A stretch of 64,000 nucleotides of DNA. Source: Candidatus Tumulicola sp. (GTDB lineage Bacteria > Vulcanimicrobiota > Vulcanimicrobiia > Eremiobacterales > Eremiobacteraceae). The notes beneath the pieces were generated by a model. The model had not been told where the DNA came from. It saw only the letters and a program-made list of their open reading frames with translations, and searched no databases. The stretch covers positions 1-64,000 of the forward strand of contig DATNNM010000011.1 of assembly GCA_035601835.1 (NCBI GenBank). The letters run 5' to 3'. The first letter of the stretch is position 1. Each line of letters begins with the position of its first letter. This document shows, piece after piece, positions 7,935 through 16,277 of the stretch. The position numbers and the translations under genes were made by a program.

Positions 7935-8557
7935 GCCGCACCACGTTCCCCTTGAAGCAAGGCGCGCACCTCTTCGTCCGTGACTTCGCGAAAGTCCGCG
8001 TAGTGGCGCCCGACGGCGAAATGCCAGTCGCGCGCCGCGATCAACACCACGAACTCGTCGCAGTTCGCCCGGAACTGATCGAGGTAGTCTGCCGGCGCGA
8101 CCGGCACGGCGCACACGACCCGCGCGGCCCCTCGCCGGCGAGCCTCCGCGACCGCGCAAAGCATCGTCGCGCTGGTAGCGATGCCGTCGTCGACGAGGAT
8201 GACATTGCGGGCTTCGATGTCGAGGAGCGGCGCCGTGCCCCGCACGCGAGACTCCAGCTCGCGCGCGCGCTGGACTTGCTCGGCGGCTCGCGCCCGCAGC
8301 TCCTCTTCTCCGAGCTCTCGAGCGTATTCGGTGAACACCACGTCGCCGTGCGAAGAGGCGGCGCCGAGCGCCAACTCGGGCTGGAGCGGATGACCGATCT
8401 TGCGGATGACGATCACGTCCAAGGGCGCCTGCAGGGACGCAGCCACCGGCGCGGCGACCGCGACACCGCCGCGGGCAATGCCAAAAACAACGGGATCCTT
8501 CTCGCCGGTTAGTCTGGTCGCGAGGAGGATCCCGGCCGATCGCCTATCGGGAAACGT
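7931..8557 (-). CDS. Phosphoribosyltransferase-fold protein (COG1926-like) with apparent non-canonical ACG start
   Basis: The protein has the family's conserved N-terminus FPDRRSAG, then VFGIARGGVAVAAPVA, the basic loop IRKIGHPLQPELALGA and the PRPP-binding motif VDDGIATSATM (about 122-128). Those N-terminal motifs lie upstream of the first ordinary start codon, GTG 8446, which would remove 37 conserved residues. The only room for a start is ACG at 8557-8555, directly after the TAG stop of the PilZ gene and in the same frame. The upstream sequence AAAAGAAGCGGG could serve as a ribosome-binding site. Possible readings are an ACG start, an ATG-to-ACG mutation or sequence error, or stop read-through giving a PilZ fusion. 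The substrate is unknown. Confidence 0.7.
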   Translation of the reverse strand, partial: TFPDRRSAGILLATRLTGEKDPVVFGIARGGVAVAAPVAASLQAPLDVIVIRKIGHPLQPELALGAASSHGDVVFTEYARELGEEELRARAAEQVQRARELESRVRGTAPLLDIEARNVILVDDGIATSATMLCAVAEARRRGAARVVCAVPVAPADYLDQFRANCDEFVVLIAARDWHFAVGRHYADFREVTDEEVRALLQGERGAA

Positions 8558-9031
8558 CTATCCCGCTTCTTTTGAGAATGCCGTGACGCCGTATTGGCGG
8601 CCGCGCCGCTGTTCGGAGACATACGTGCCGACGCGGTTACGCTCGGTCTCGCTGATCGAGATGAAGCGCACGCCGTAACGCGCGTGGAAACCGCGCGCGC
8701 CCTGGTGAGCGTAGACGACGCGTCCCAGGAGCTCGAACCTGAGATTGGGCCCAAGGAGCATGGAAACACTCACTTGGTCTGCTAAGCGCAGCTTGGCGTG
8801 AGTGCGGATGCAAGCGCCGCCGGCTGAAAGGTCCTCGAGCACCGCCGGCAACAAGGCCCCGCCGATGAGCCTGAGCTTGATCGGCTCGTCCATCGGCAAG
8901 CGCGGGGCAAGCCTAGGCCTAGCCCTGTCGGCCGAACCGGAAGGACGCTTAAACGCGGACAGCAACGAGCCAAACAGAGACATATATGTGGCACCCCTGC
9001 GGGACGGCGTGACGGCCGTCACTGCTTTCAA
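8558..9031 (-). CDS. PilZ-domain c-di-GMP-binding protein
   Basis: The 157-residue protein has an intact PilZ signature: RLAPR (R40 and R44, RxxxR) and DLSAGG (67-72, DxSxxG), the residues that clamp a c-di-GMP dimer. The rest follows the PilZ barrel (LGRVVYAHQG, YGVRFISISETERNRV). The ATG at 9031 overlaps the upstream EAL gene stop (ATGA). An internal ATG at 8983 has a better ribosome-binding site (AGGGGTG) and would remove 16 residues. Lying between a phosphodiesterase-like protein and a transporter operon, it is a plausible local c-di-GMP effector. Confidence 0.85.
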   Translation of the reverse strand: MKAVTAVTPSRRGATYMSLFGSLLSAFKRPSGSADRARPRLAPRLPMDEPIKLRLIGGALLPAVLEDLSAGGACIRTHAKLRLADQVSVSMLLGPNLRFELLGRVVYAHQGARGFHARYGVRFISISETERNRVGTYVSEQRRGRQYGVTAFSKEAG

Positions 9032-10947
9032 TGATACGGCGCGCTCACCGACGTGTCAAGAAGGCCCGTGACAAGCCTGCCATCGAGCACGAAAGCGCTC
9101 CTGCCGGAGCTGCGGGCCAGCCGCTTGTAGCGGGTCGCCCGGGCGGCCAGGCTTGCGAACGTCGACAGCGGCGGTTGGGTTGCGGTTATCCCCGCGATCG
9201 ATAGGGTCACCTGGGGCGACGACGACCGCGCGTCGCCCAGCGCCGGCGTTTCCCTGGATACGTGGAGCGCCGCCGACCTGCGATCGAACCGTTCCATCGC
9301 AGCTCGGCCGATCACCTCAGCCGAATGCGCGTTGCAGAGCACCAAGAAGTTCACCCCGCCGAGGTGACCCACCATGGCCTGCGGGCCATCCTCGTCGCGG
9401 GCCGTGCTGACCAGCACGTCGGCGAGCAACGCGATGACCTCGTCTCCCCGAGTAAACCCGTGGCGTTCGTTGTACGCTCGAAAATTGTTGAGATCCACGT
9501 GCAGCAGGCCGTACGGGGTGGCGGTCGCGCAGCGTCGGTCCACCTCTTGCTGCAACGGCACACGCCCGGGCAACCCGGTGAGCGGATTGGTGAAACGCTG
9601 CACGGAGGCCTGAAATTCGGTCATGGTGTGCAGCAAATCCCGTACGGAGACGACCCCTGAATACACGCCGTTTTCGAGCACGACGATCTCGTCGTACATC
9701 TCGGTGCGCCGGCGGTGCGTGACTTTGCGAGCGACATCATCGATCGAGTCTTTCGCGTCCACGGACAGGTAGGAGTCGTCCATGACCAAGCGCACCGGGC
9801 GCTTTGCGTAAACCGAATAGCCGAATTGATGCGCCAGACGCTCGTAGAGTTTGGTGCGGCTGACGAGTCCGACCGGCGCGCCGTACTCGGTGAGCACCAC
9901 GCTGTCCAGGTCGTTATTGCGATCGAAGATCTCAAGCACCTCGCTCGTGTAGGCCGTCGCCATGAGCGCGGGCGCACGCCGCGTGATCGTGCTGATCGCC
10001 ATGCGCTTCGGCATGGGCATGGTGCGCGTGGAAGTCGAGCGCTCGCGGATGAACGCCGCGATCTCGGCCTTCGGCTCGGTGAAGCCTCCGGCCGGCCGGC
10101 CGAGCAGAAAGCCCTGGCCGTGATCGACACCGATCTCGATGAGCGTCGCGAGTTCGTCCACCGTCTCGATCCCCTCGGCGAGCACCTTGGCGTCGATGCG
10201 GCGCGCGAAGATGATGATCGCCGAAACGAGTGCGTTCTTGGCCCGGTCACGGTCGATGTCGCGCACGAGCGCGATGTCGAGTTTGATGAAATGCGGCCGC
10301 ACCTCGGTGACGGCGCGCAGGCTCGAGTGCCCGGCGCCCGCGTCGTCGATCGCCACCTTGAAACCCTGGCGGTAAAAATGCAGCAACGTCCGCTTGAGCA
10401 CGTCGAAATCGGCGATCGCCTGCTTCTCCGTGATCTCCAGGACGACGCGCTCCGGCGCAAGCCGGCTGTTCTCTCCGATCTCGCGCGCCAATCCCGGGTC
10501 GTGTTCGTCGAGCACGCGCGGGCTGACGTTCAAGAACAGGTAGCAGCCTGCGGGAAGATTGGCTGTGCCCACGATCGTGTGGTGCCGGCACACCCGCTCC
10601 AGCCGCCTGGTCGCGCCCGTGGCTTGAGCGGCGGAGAACAGGGCCTCGGCGCTTTCCAGCCGGGTACCGATCGGCCCACGCGACAAGGCCTCGTAGCCGA
10701 AAACGCTGCCGTCGGCGAGCGAGACGATGGGCTGGAACAACGTGCGAATGCGCCCTTGGCTAAGGGCCGCTTCGAGTTCGTCATCTCCGACCACCGGCGG
10801 CTCGAGCGCGAGCGCCAAAGAGGCCGTCTCCGGCGCGGGGCCAGGTTGGGCTGCTTGCGGCGCTTCGACCGGCTTGGCGCGGTCGCCGGTCACAAGACTT
10901 AAAAAGCGCGCAAAACGGCCTTTGAGCCGACCCGTTACGTCATCCAA
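9028..10947 (-). CDS. EAL phosphodiesterase - CBS pair - degenerate GGDEF signalling protein
   Basis: The 639-residue cytosolic protein has an EAL domain (about 60-300) with EALSR (86-90), N140 in NVSP, E171/E174, D201-D202, K222 and E259. The catalytic set is complete, so c-di-GMP hydrolysis is likely. A CBS pair follows (about 325-445, ending SGVVSVRDLL), then a GGDEF domain (about 450-639) whose signature is GGVNF (530-534), so cyclase activity is unlikely. The order EAL-CBS-CBS-GGDEF is known in bacteria; the CBS pair may sense adenine nucleotides. It heads a minus-strand run that continues into PilZ, phosphoribosyltransferase and osmoprotectant transporter genes. Confidence 0.9.
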   Translation of the reverse strand: MDDVTGRLKGRFARFLSLVTGDRAKPVEAPQAAQPGPAPETASLALALEPPVVGDDELEAALSQGRIRTLFQPIVSLADGSVFGYEALSRGPIGTRLESAEALFSAAQATGATRRLERVCRHHTIVGTANLPAGCYLFLNVSPRVLDEHDPGLAREIGENSRLAPERVVLEITEKQAIADFDVLKRTLLHFYRQGFKVAIDDAGAGHSSLRAVTEVRPHFIKLDIALVRDIDRDRAKNALVSAIIIFARRIDAKVLAEGIETVDELATLIEIGVDHGQGFLLGRPAGGFTEPKAEIAAFIRERSTSTRTMPMPKRMAISTITRRAPALMATAYTSEVLEIFDRNNDLDSVVLTEYGAPVGLVSRTKLYERLAHQFGYSVYAKRPVRLVMDDSYLSVDAKDSIDDVARKVTHRRRTEMYDEIVVLENGVYSGVVSVRDLLHTMTEFQASVQRFTNPLTGLPGRVPLQQEVDRRCATATPYGLLHVDLNNFRAYNERHGFTRGDEVIALLADVLVSTARDEDGPQAMVGHLGGVNFLVLCNAHSAEVIGRAAMERFDRRSAALHVSRETPALGDARSSSPQVTLSIAGITATQPPLSTFASLAARATRYKRLARSSGRSAFVLDGRLVTGLLDTSVSAPYH

Positions 10948-11157
10948 CTTCAGCTGCTATCCCCGAGGGCGCGCGAGGTCCATCCGGCAAGGGCTTACTC
11001 TGAGGTCATCGGTGCCCCTCAACGGCGACGTTAGCCGTTAGGCGGCCTTCGTCCCGTTCAGGGGAGCGGAGCGCCCGCCGTGCGGAAAAGGGGCGGCCTC
11101 CCGAGCACGGCCCGATGGTCCGTCGCTCGAGGGCATTTGTTGGAGGAGGGCTACCTA
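10948..11157. other. Divergent intergenic region with one small inverted repeat
   Basis: About 210 bp separate the divergent EAL and DUF485 genes. The one clear structure is AACGGC (11021-11026) / GCCGTT (11034-11039), a perfect 6-bp stem around a 7-nt loop, which could be an operator. The rest is GC-rich without a recognisable riboswitch or promoter. I see no gene in it. Confidence 0.4.
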
Positions 11158-11514
11158 GTGGAAGGCACAATCGCACGGCCATCGCCCGGCTCCGCGCATC
11201 AGCTCACGGAGAGCGAATGGCAGAGACTCGAAGGGGATCCTGATTTCCAAGCGCTCTATAAGCAGAAGATGGCGTTCATCATCCCCGCGACGATTTTCTT
11301 CATCGTCTATTACTTCTCGCTGCCCGTCCTCGTCGGCTATTTCCCGACGGCGATGGAGACGAAAGTCATCGGCGACATCAACGTCGCGTATCTGTTCGCG
11401 CTGTCGCAATTCGTCATGACGTGGGTCGTCACCGGGCTTTACGTCGGGCAGGCGAAAAAATGGGATGTGCAGGCTGCGGCGATCATCGCCAAAGTCAAAG
11501 GAGGCCGCGCGTGA
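11158..11514 (+). CDS. DUF485 (YjcH-like) inner-membrane protein
   Basis: The 118-residue protein has two membrane segments (FIIPATIFFIVYYFSLPVLVG and a second at LFALSQFVMTWVVTGLYV) and the family's LxxDPDFQALYKQK opening. I chose GTG 11158 because GGAGGAGGG stands 7 nt upstream. DUF485 genes typically sit directly before acetate symporter genes, as here, where the stop overlaps the actP start (GTGA). It is presumably an accessory subunit of the symporter. Confidence 0.88.
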   Translation: MEGTIARPSPGSAHQLTESEWQRLEGDPDFQALYKQKMAFIIPATIFFIVYYFSLPVLVGYFPTAMETKVIGDINVAYLFALSQFVMTWVVTGLYVGQAKKWDVQAAAIIAKVKGGRA

Positions 11515-13211
11515 GCACCCCACTCATCCTCTTCATCATCTTCATCGCGATCACGCTCGGCATCACCTTTTGGGCTTCGAGCCACAACCGCACGAAGGCG
11601 GAGTTCATGACGGCCGACCGTCAGATCACCGGCTTCCAGAACGGCTGGGCGGTCGCCGGCGACTACATGTCTGCCGCTTCCTTCCTCGGCATCGCGGGTC
11701 TCATCGCGTTCTACGGGTACGACGGTTTCATGTACTCGGTGGGTTGGCTCGTGGCGTACTTGACCGTGCTGCTGTTGGTCGCGGAGCCGCTGCGCAACAC
11801 CGGCAAGTTCACCATGGCGGACGTGCTGGCGTTTCGGCTGCAAGACAATCACATCCGCGCGATCGCGGCGCTCTCGACGCTCGCGGTCAGCATCTTCTAC
11901 ATGATCGCGCAGATGGTCGGTGCAGGCTCGCTGGTGAGTCTGCTCGTACCGCAGATCAGCTTCCAAACCGCCATCGTGGTCGTGGGCGTTTTGATGCTCG
12001 TGTACGTCATCTTCGGCGGCATGCTTGCCACCACATGGGTGCAAATCGTGAAGGCCGTCCTCCTCATGGGCTCGACCATCGTGTTGTCGTTCATGGTGTT
12101 GGCGCACTTCCATTTCTCGATGACCGAGTTCTTCGCGGCCATCGCGAACGTGCACGGCACCGTGAAGGATGCTGCGGGCAACGTCGTCGCCACGAAGGAC
12201 TTCACGCAGCCCGGGCTGCTTTACAATGGCAAGTGGGGTGCGCTTGGTCTCATCTCCCTTGGCATCGCGCTCATCTTCGGCACGGCGGGGCTACCGCATA
12301 TCCTCGTCCGCTTCTACACCGTGCCGAATGCGCAGGCTGCGCGGACGTCGGTGGTGTGGGCGACCGTGCTCATCGGCGCGTTCTACCTCATGACCACGTT
12401 CTTGGGCTTTGGCGCCGCGACGCTCGTCGGCAAAGGCAATATCGGCGTACACGTCACCGGGGCCGCGGCCACGACGTACATCGCCTCACTGCAGCAGGCC
12501 GGCAAAGCGGATGAAGCGACCAAACTGCAAGAACAGCTCACTACCAAAGGCTACATCGTCAAGACACCCAACAACAACCTGGCGGGTCCATTGCTGGCCG
12601 GGCAGCTCGGCGGTGACTTCTTCCTCGCGCTGATCGCGGCGGTGGCATTCGCCACCATTCTCGCAGTCGTAGCGGGGCTGACCATAGCCGCCTCTTCGGC
12701 CTTTGCCCACGACGTTTGGTTCAACGTGGTCAAACACGGCGTGGAGGACGAGAAGGAGCAAGTGTTGGTGGCGCGCATCACCGCTGCGGCGGTGGGTGCG
12801 CTCGCGATCGTGCTTGCACTGGCGTTGAAATCCCTCAACGTCGCGTTTCTCGTCGGGTTGGCGTTCGCCGTCGCCGCGAGCGCGAACGTGCCGTCACTGA
12901 TCCTGACGTTGTTCTGGCGTCATTTCAACAAGGCCGGCATGGTCGCGGGCATGCTCACCGGACTCATCTCATCGCTGGTGCTGATCGTCCTCAGCCCGGC
13001 GGTGATGGGCATCGATCCGGAAGGCGCTACGGTGAAACATATCATCCAGGCCAAGGCGCTCTTCCCGCTCGATAATCCGGCGATCGTGTCGGTGCCGCTC
13101 GGCTTCATCGTCGCCGTTTTGGCGGCGCTGCTGACGCACGACACGGCCGCGGAATCGACCTATCCGGAGCTCAGAGTGCGAGCCAATACGGGCTTGGGCG
13201 CCGAGGTATAA
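11511..13211 (+). CDS. actP: Cation/acetate symporter (sodium:solute symporter family)
   Basis: The 566-residue protein has about 13 hydrophobic segments and the SSS-family core, including FMTADRQITGFQNGWAVAGDYMSAASFLG, GTAGLPHILVRFYTVP and AASSAFAHDVW, all typical of ActP. It imports acetate and other short carboxylates with Na+ or H+. The GTG start overlaps the DUF485 stop and has AAAGGAGG upstream. A periplasmic or cytoplasmic loop of about 60 residues (near 12430-12590) carries a charged insertion found in only some members. Transcription likely ends at the hairpin and T-run at 13248-13276. Confidence 0.92.
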   Translation: MSTPLILFIIFIAITLGITFWASSHNRTKAEFMTADRQITGFQNGWAVAGDYMSAASFLGIAGLIAFYGYDGFMYSVGWLVAYLTVLLLVAEPLRNTGKFTMADVLAFRLQDNHIRAIAALSTLAVSIFYMIAQMVGAGSLVSLLVPQISFQTAIVVVGVLMLVYVIFGGMLATTWVQIVKAVLLMGSTIVLSFMVLAHFHFSMTEFFAAIANVHGTVKDAAGNVVATKDFTQPGLLYNGKWGALGLISLGIALIFGTAGLPHILVRFYTVPNAQAARTSVVWATVLIGAFYLMTTFLGFGAATLVGKGNIGVHVTGAAATTYIASLQQAGKADEATKLQEQLTTKGYIVKTPNNNLAGPLLAGQLGGDFFLALIAAVAFATILAVVAGLTIAASSAFAHDVWFNVVKHGVEDEKEQVLVARITAAAVGALAIVLALALKSLNVAFLVGLAFAVAASANVPSLILTLFWRHFNKAGMVAGMLTGLISSLVLIVLSPAVMGIDPEGATVKHIIQAKALFPLDNPAIVSVPLGFIVAVLAALLTHDTAAESTYPELRVRANTGLGAEV

Positions 13212-13217
13212 AACAAC

Positions 13218-13242
13218 ACGGATCTAGAGATCCGTGGCTACA
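13218..13242 (-). repeat. REP-like hairpin, ACGGATC arms
   Basis: Read on the minus strand this is GTAG + CC + ACGGATC + TCTA + GATCCGT. The arms match perfectly. It lies head to head with the next element. Confidence 0.75.
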
Positions 13243-13243
13243 T

Positions 13244-13267
13244 GAGTGCCGGGGCTTTAGCCCCGGC
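13244..13267 (+). repeat. REP-like hairpin, CCGGGGC arms
   Basis: The stem CCGGGGC-TTTA-GCCCCGG follows a degenerate head (TGAG instead of GTAG) at the same 2-nt distance. It doubles as the stem of the actP terminator. Confidence 0.75.
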
Positions 13268-13276
13268 CTTTTTTTT
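13248..13276 (+). terminator. Rho-independent terminator after actP
   Basis: An 8-bp GC stem (GCCGGGGC / GCCCCGGC) with a TTTA loop is followed by a run of eight T (13269-13276). The stem is a REP-like element, apparently co-opted as a terminator. Confidence 0.85.
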
Positions 13277-13281
13277 GGGAT

Positions 13282-13524
13282 CTACTTGTTGAAATAGTCG
13301 GCGTTGATCTTCGTGTATTCTTTCCACTGCTCCGGCACTTCGGTCTCATTGTAGATGGCGGTCACCGGGCAGGCCGCGACGCACGCGCCGCAGTCGATAC
13401 ACGTGGTGGGATCGATATAGAGCATCGGGTCTTCGTCGGTGCCGTGGATACAGTCGACCGGGCACACGTCGATGCACGACTTGTCCTTCACGCCGATGCA
13501 GGGTTGGGCGATAACGTAGGTCAC
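13282..13524 (-). CDS. 7Fe-type ferredoxin
   Basis: The 80-residue protein has two cluster motifs. The first is CIGVKDKSCIDVCPVDC, the spacing of a 3Fe-4S/4Fe-4S ferredoxin (FdxA type). The second is CIDCGACVAACP. It is a soluble low-potential electron carrier. It stands alone, divergent from the M14-like gene, so its redox partners cannot be named from context. Confidence 0.9.
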   Translation of the reverse strand: MTYVIAQPCIGVKDKSCIDVCPVDCIHGTDEDPMLYIDPTTCIDCGACVAACPVTAIYNETEVPEQWKEYTKINADYFNK

Positions 13525-13581
13525 TTCGCTGCTATTCGGGCACTGCCGGGAGCGAACCTACCCCACGTTGAACCGCGCAGC

Positions 13582-14379
13582 GTGGAATCGGCGCCATCCA
13601 TCGGCCGGTATACGGCTCTCATCAGGCGGCTGGACGCCATTGGAAGACGCGAAGGTTTCACGCTGGAAGTGCTCGACGTGTTGCGGCGCGGCGGCTATGC
13701 GCTCCCGTTCTTCGTCGTGCGCTGCGGACCGGAACGAGCGGTGCAAGTCTGCGTGTCGGCGGGCATCCACGGTGACGAGCCGGCCGGGGTCGAGGCGATC
13801 GTCCGCCATCTCGAGCAAAGCGACGGCAACGATGGCGCAGTCGGACTGACGGTTTTTCCCTGCCTCAACCCGAGCGGCTACATCGCAGGCAGCCGGCGCA
13901 ACGACGTCGGCTTCGATCTCAACCGCACGTTCGGCCAGGAACCGGCGCCGATAGAAACCGAGTTGGTCCGCCAACGCTTGGCCGGGCAGCGTTTCGCGTT
14001 GGCTCTCGACCTGCACGAAGACAGCGATGCGCGCGGCTTCTATTTATACGAGCACGTGCGCGCAGAGCGCGCGCGCCTCGGGCCGCGGATCGTCTCACGC
14101 ATCGCCGCCCTCGGGATGCCGATCCAAGATTCCGATTCGATCGAGGGTCGCAGGCTTATCGGCGGCTGCGTCGAGCCGGCCGAGGAACAAGTATCGGAAA
14201 CGGTCGGGTTTTTGTCGATCTATCTCTTCGATCGCCATTGCGACCACACGCTCAATCCCGAGACACCGGCGGCCATGCCGATGCCCTCGCGCGTCGCCAT
14301 GCACCTCATGACGCTGGCGACGGCGGTGACGGCGCTGGCTCGGGCGGGAGCCGGCGACCGAGCAGATACGCGCCGATGA
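13582..14379 (+). CDS. M14-family (succinylglutamate desuccinylase/aspartoacylase-like) zinc hydrolase
   Basis: The frame encodes an M14-like fold: AGIHGDEPAG supplies the HxxE zinc ligands, SGYIAGSRRNDVGFDLNRTF the substrate-binding Arg/Asn region, and LDLHED the third zinc-ligand His. ETVGF probably carries the catalytic Glu. Such enzymes cleave amides with a free carboxylate; the substrate is unknown. I place the start at GTG 13582; the frame is open upstream into the divergent ferredoxin gene, and no convincing ribosome-binding site decides. The 3' end overlaps the convergent CPBP gene by 74 bp, both tails being low in conservation. Confidence 0.75.
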   Translation: MESAPSIGRYTALIRRLDAIGRREGFTLEVLDVLRRGGYALPFFVVRCGPERAVQVCVSAGIHGDEPAGVEAIVRHLEQSDGNDGAVGLTVFPCLNPSGYIAGSRRNDVGFDLNRTFGQEPAPIETELVRQRLAGQRFALALDLHEDSDARGFYLYEHVRAERARLGPRIVSRIAALGMPIQDSDSIEGRRLIGGCVEPAEEQVSETVGFLSIYLFDRHCDHTLNPETPAAMPMPSRVAMHLMTLATAVTALARAGAGDRADTRR

Positions 14380-15046
14380 TGTCTTGCGCGAAGTGGCCGA
14401 TGATGCTCGGCCACAGCGATCCGGTAAGAAGGTAGATGGCTGCGAACAGCGCTCCGATGATCGCCGTGCCGACGATGCCTCGAATGCCCTGATACGCATG
14501 CGCCAAACCGAATGCGATGGTCGAGAGCACGAAGCCGTAGAAGACTTGGCCGGTCAGCTGCGCGACGACGTTCAGCGCGTACCCTCGGTACAAAAATTCT
14601 TCGCAGAGCCCGGCCGTCGCTGCGACGGGGACAAACCAGATCCAGTCTGCGGTCGTGAGCGGAATCACGCGCCGCATGGCTTGAGCGTATGCCGCATCGA
14701 CGGTTTCGCGGCGCATCGAACTCAACGCCAGTCCAGCGACCACCACGAGTCCGGCGAGCCACTCGAGCGGGAAGCGCGGAGGCACGAGCCCGACGTCGGC
14801 CGGCGTTTGTCCGTGAAGCTTCAACGCGTAGACCGCCGTGAGCGCGATAAGCCACACGGTCAACATCGAACGCGCGTAGCGGATGTGTTTGGCGCGCGGC
14901 GTTGCCGCGAGCGAGTGGATACGCCTCCCGAGCAGCGCACTGCTGATGGGGAGCGCGATCAAGAGCAAAGCAAGCGCGCCGAGCAGGAGCAGCGCCGGGC
15001 GGGAAAGGTGCGACAAATCCGTCAATGACAATGGCACGGCGCACAT
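14306..15046 (-). CDS. CPBP (Rce1-like) intramembrane metalloprotease
   Basis: The 246-residue protein has about seven membrane segments and the CPBP signatures: EEFLYR (149-154), a conserved His in FGLAHA (H183) and HFAQD near the end. The family includes CAAX prenyl proteases and bacteriocin-immunity-type proteins; the glutamates and histidines form the active site. The proline-rich tail (PPEPAPSPPSPAS) overlaps the M14 gene. The ATG lies back to back with the MFS gene, leaving almost no space for two promoters, so one of the two starts may be internal. Confidence 0.88.
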   Translation of the reverse strand: MCAVPLSLTDLSHLSRPALLLLGALALLLIALPISSALLGRRIHSLAATPRAKHIRYARSMLTVWLIALTAVYALKLHGQTPADVGLVPPRFPLEWLAGLVVVAGLALSSMRRETVDAAYAQAMRRVIPLTTADWIWFVPVAATAGLCEEFLYRGYALNVVAQLTGQVFYGFVLSTIAFGLAHAYQGIRGIVGTAIIGALFAAIYLLTGSLWPSIIGHFAQDIIGAYLLGRRLPPEPAPSPPSPAS

Positions 15047-16271
15047 GCGTCCCAGCCGTCGTGGAGAAAGTCCTCTCTACAACTCAGTGAAGCGTATACC
15101 GCTCGTCATATTAAGCATCGGGCACCTCGCCGTCGACGTCACGGGAGGGGCCATCCCCGCCATCTTGCCCCTGCTGCAAGCCGAATTTCATCTCTCGTAT
15201 TTGCTGGTGGCGGCGATCATCGCCACTTCGAACATCACGTCATCGATCGTTCAGCCCGTGTTCGGTCTGGCTTCGGACAAGGCGGCCGCCCGTTATCTGC
15301 TGCCGCTGGGCGTGCTGCTCGCCGTAGCGGGATTCGCGTTCGTCGGCCTCGCGCCGACGTACGGAGCGCTCCTTGTCGCGGTCGCGGTTTCCGGCATCGG
15401 TTCGGCGATCTACCATCCTGAAGCGTCCAAGTCGGCGTCCTACGTCGTGGGGCAGCGCCGCGCGACCGGCATGGCGCTTTTTTCGGTCGGCGGCAACATA
15501 GGCTTCGCGCTTGGGCCGATCACCATCATCGCAATCGTCGCCGCCCTGGGCATCCGCGGCACGTGGATCATGGTCATCCCTGGAATCGTGGCGGCGGCCG
15601 CCGTCGCGGCGGTGATGCCGGCCATCGCGCGCGCGAACGCTGCGCACGACCAGCGTCGGGCCCAAGAACCTGGGCGGTCGCGCCCAGGCGCGATGACGTT
15701 GCTCGTCTCGATCGTCGCCGCCCGCTCGGTCGTCTACGGCGGGCTCTTGACATTCGTGCCGCTCTACGCGGTGAACGTGCTGCATCGCGCCCCCGGGGAA
15801 AACGGCTTGCTCTTGTCCCTGTTGCTCGGCTCGGGCGCAGCAGGCACGCTTGTCGCCGCACCGATCGCCGATCGCTTTGGAAAACGCGTCACGATGCTGG
15901 TGAGTTTGGCGCTCGTCGCGCCCCTGTTGGCCGTCTACATCCTGATGCCCGGACCGATCGGCATCGCCGCGCTCGCGCTTTCGGGAGCGTGCCTCATCGG
16001 TACGTTCACGATCACGTTACTGCTCGGACAAGACTTCATGCCCAATCGGCTGGCGCTCGCCTCCGCGCTCATGATCGGCTTCACCACAGGCCTCGGCGGG
16101 CTCGGCGTGGCGCTCCTTGGCCGGGTTGCGGACCTGTTCGGGCTTGCCACCGTATTGTGGTCGCTCGTGGGAATAGCCGGCGCGGGATTCGTGTTAACGC
16201 TGCCGCTGCGCGTCACCGAGCCGCGCGGACGAGAAAGCGCCATCCCAGGGCATGTAGCGCCTGGGCTTTAG
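15045..16271 (+). CDS. MFS transporter, fosmidomycin-resistance (Fsr)-like
   Basis: The 408-residue major-facilitator protein has about 12 membrane segments. Fsr-like signatures include LSIGHLAVDVTGGAIPAILPLL, GSAIYHPEASKSASYVVGQRRATGMALFSVGGNIGFALGP and a second-half ADRFGKR loop. Homologues export fosmidomycin or other small acidic drugs and metabolites. ATG 15045 is used here; GTG 15087 is an alternative. The last codons (GHVAPGL and the stop) are encoded by a REP-like hairpin at 16253-16277, so the natural C-terminus may have been altered by that insertion. Confidence 0.85.
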   Translation: MRPSRRGESPLYNSVKRIPLVILSIGHLAVDVTGGAIPAILPLLQAEFHLSYLLVAAIIATSNITSSIVQPVFGLASDKAAARYLLPLGVLLAVAGFAFVGLAPTYGALLVAVAVSGIGSAIYHPEASKSASYVVGQRRATGMALFSVGGNIGFALGPITIIAIVAALGIRGTWIMVIPGIVAAAAVAAVMPAIARANAAHDQRRAQEPGRSRPGAMTLLVSIVAARSVVYGGLLTFVPLYAVNVLHRAPGENGLLLSLLLGSGAAGTLVAAPIADRFGKRVTMLVSLALVAPLLAVYILMPGPIGIAALALSGACLIGTFTITLLLGQDFMPNRLALASALMIGFTTGLGGLGVALLGRVADLFGLATVLWSLVGIAGAGFVLTLPLRVTEPRGRESAIPGHVAPGL

Positions 16272-16277
16272 CCTAGC
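16253..16277 (+). repeat. REP-like hairpin spanning both stop codons of convergent genes
   Basis: The element reads GTAG + CGC + CTGGGC-TTTA-GCCTAG, with one mismatch in the stem. Its TTTAG gives the MFS stop (16269-16271) and its GCCTAG gives, in antisense, the stop of the gene at 16273. Confidence 0.7.

Noticed and set aside
10948-11157. Possible riboswitch upstream of the DUF485-actP pair
   Set aside because: I checked by eye for c-di-GMP, cobalamin, glycine and SAM core motifs and found none. Only one 6-bp hairpin is clear.
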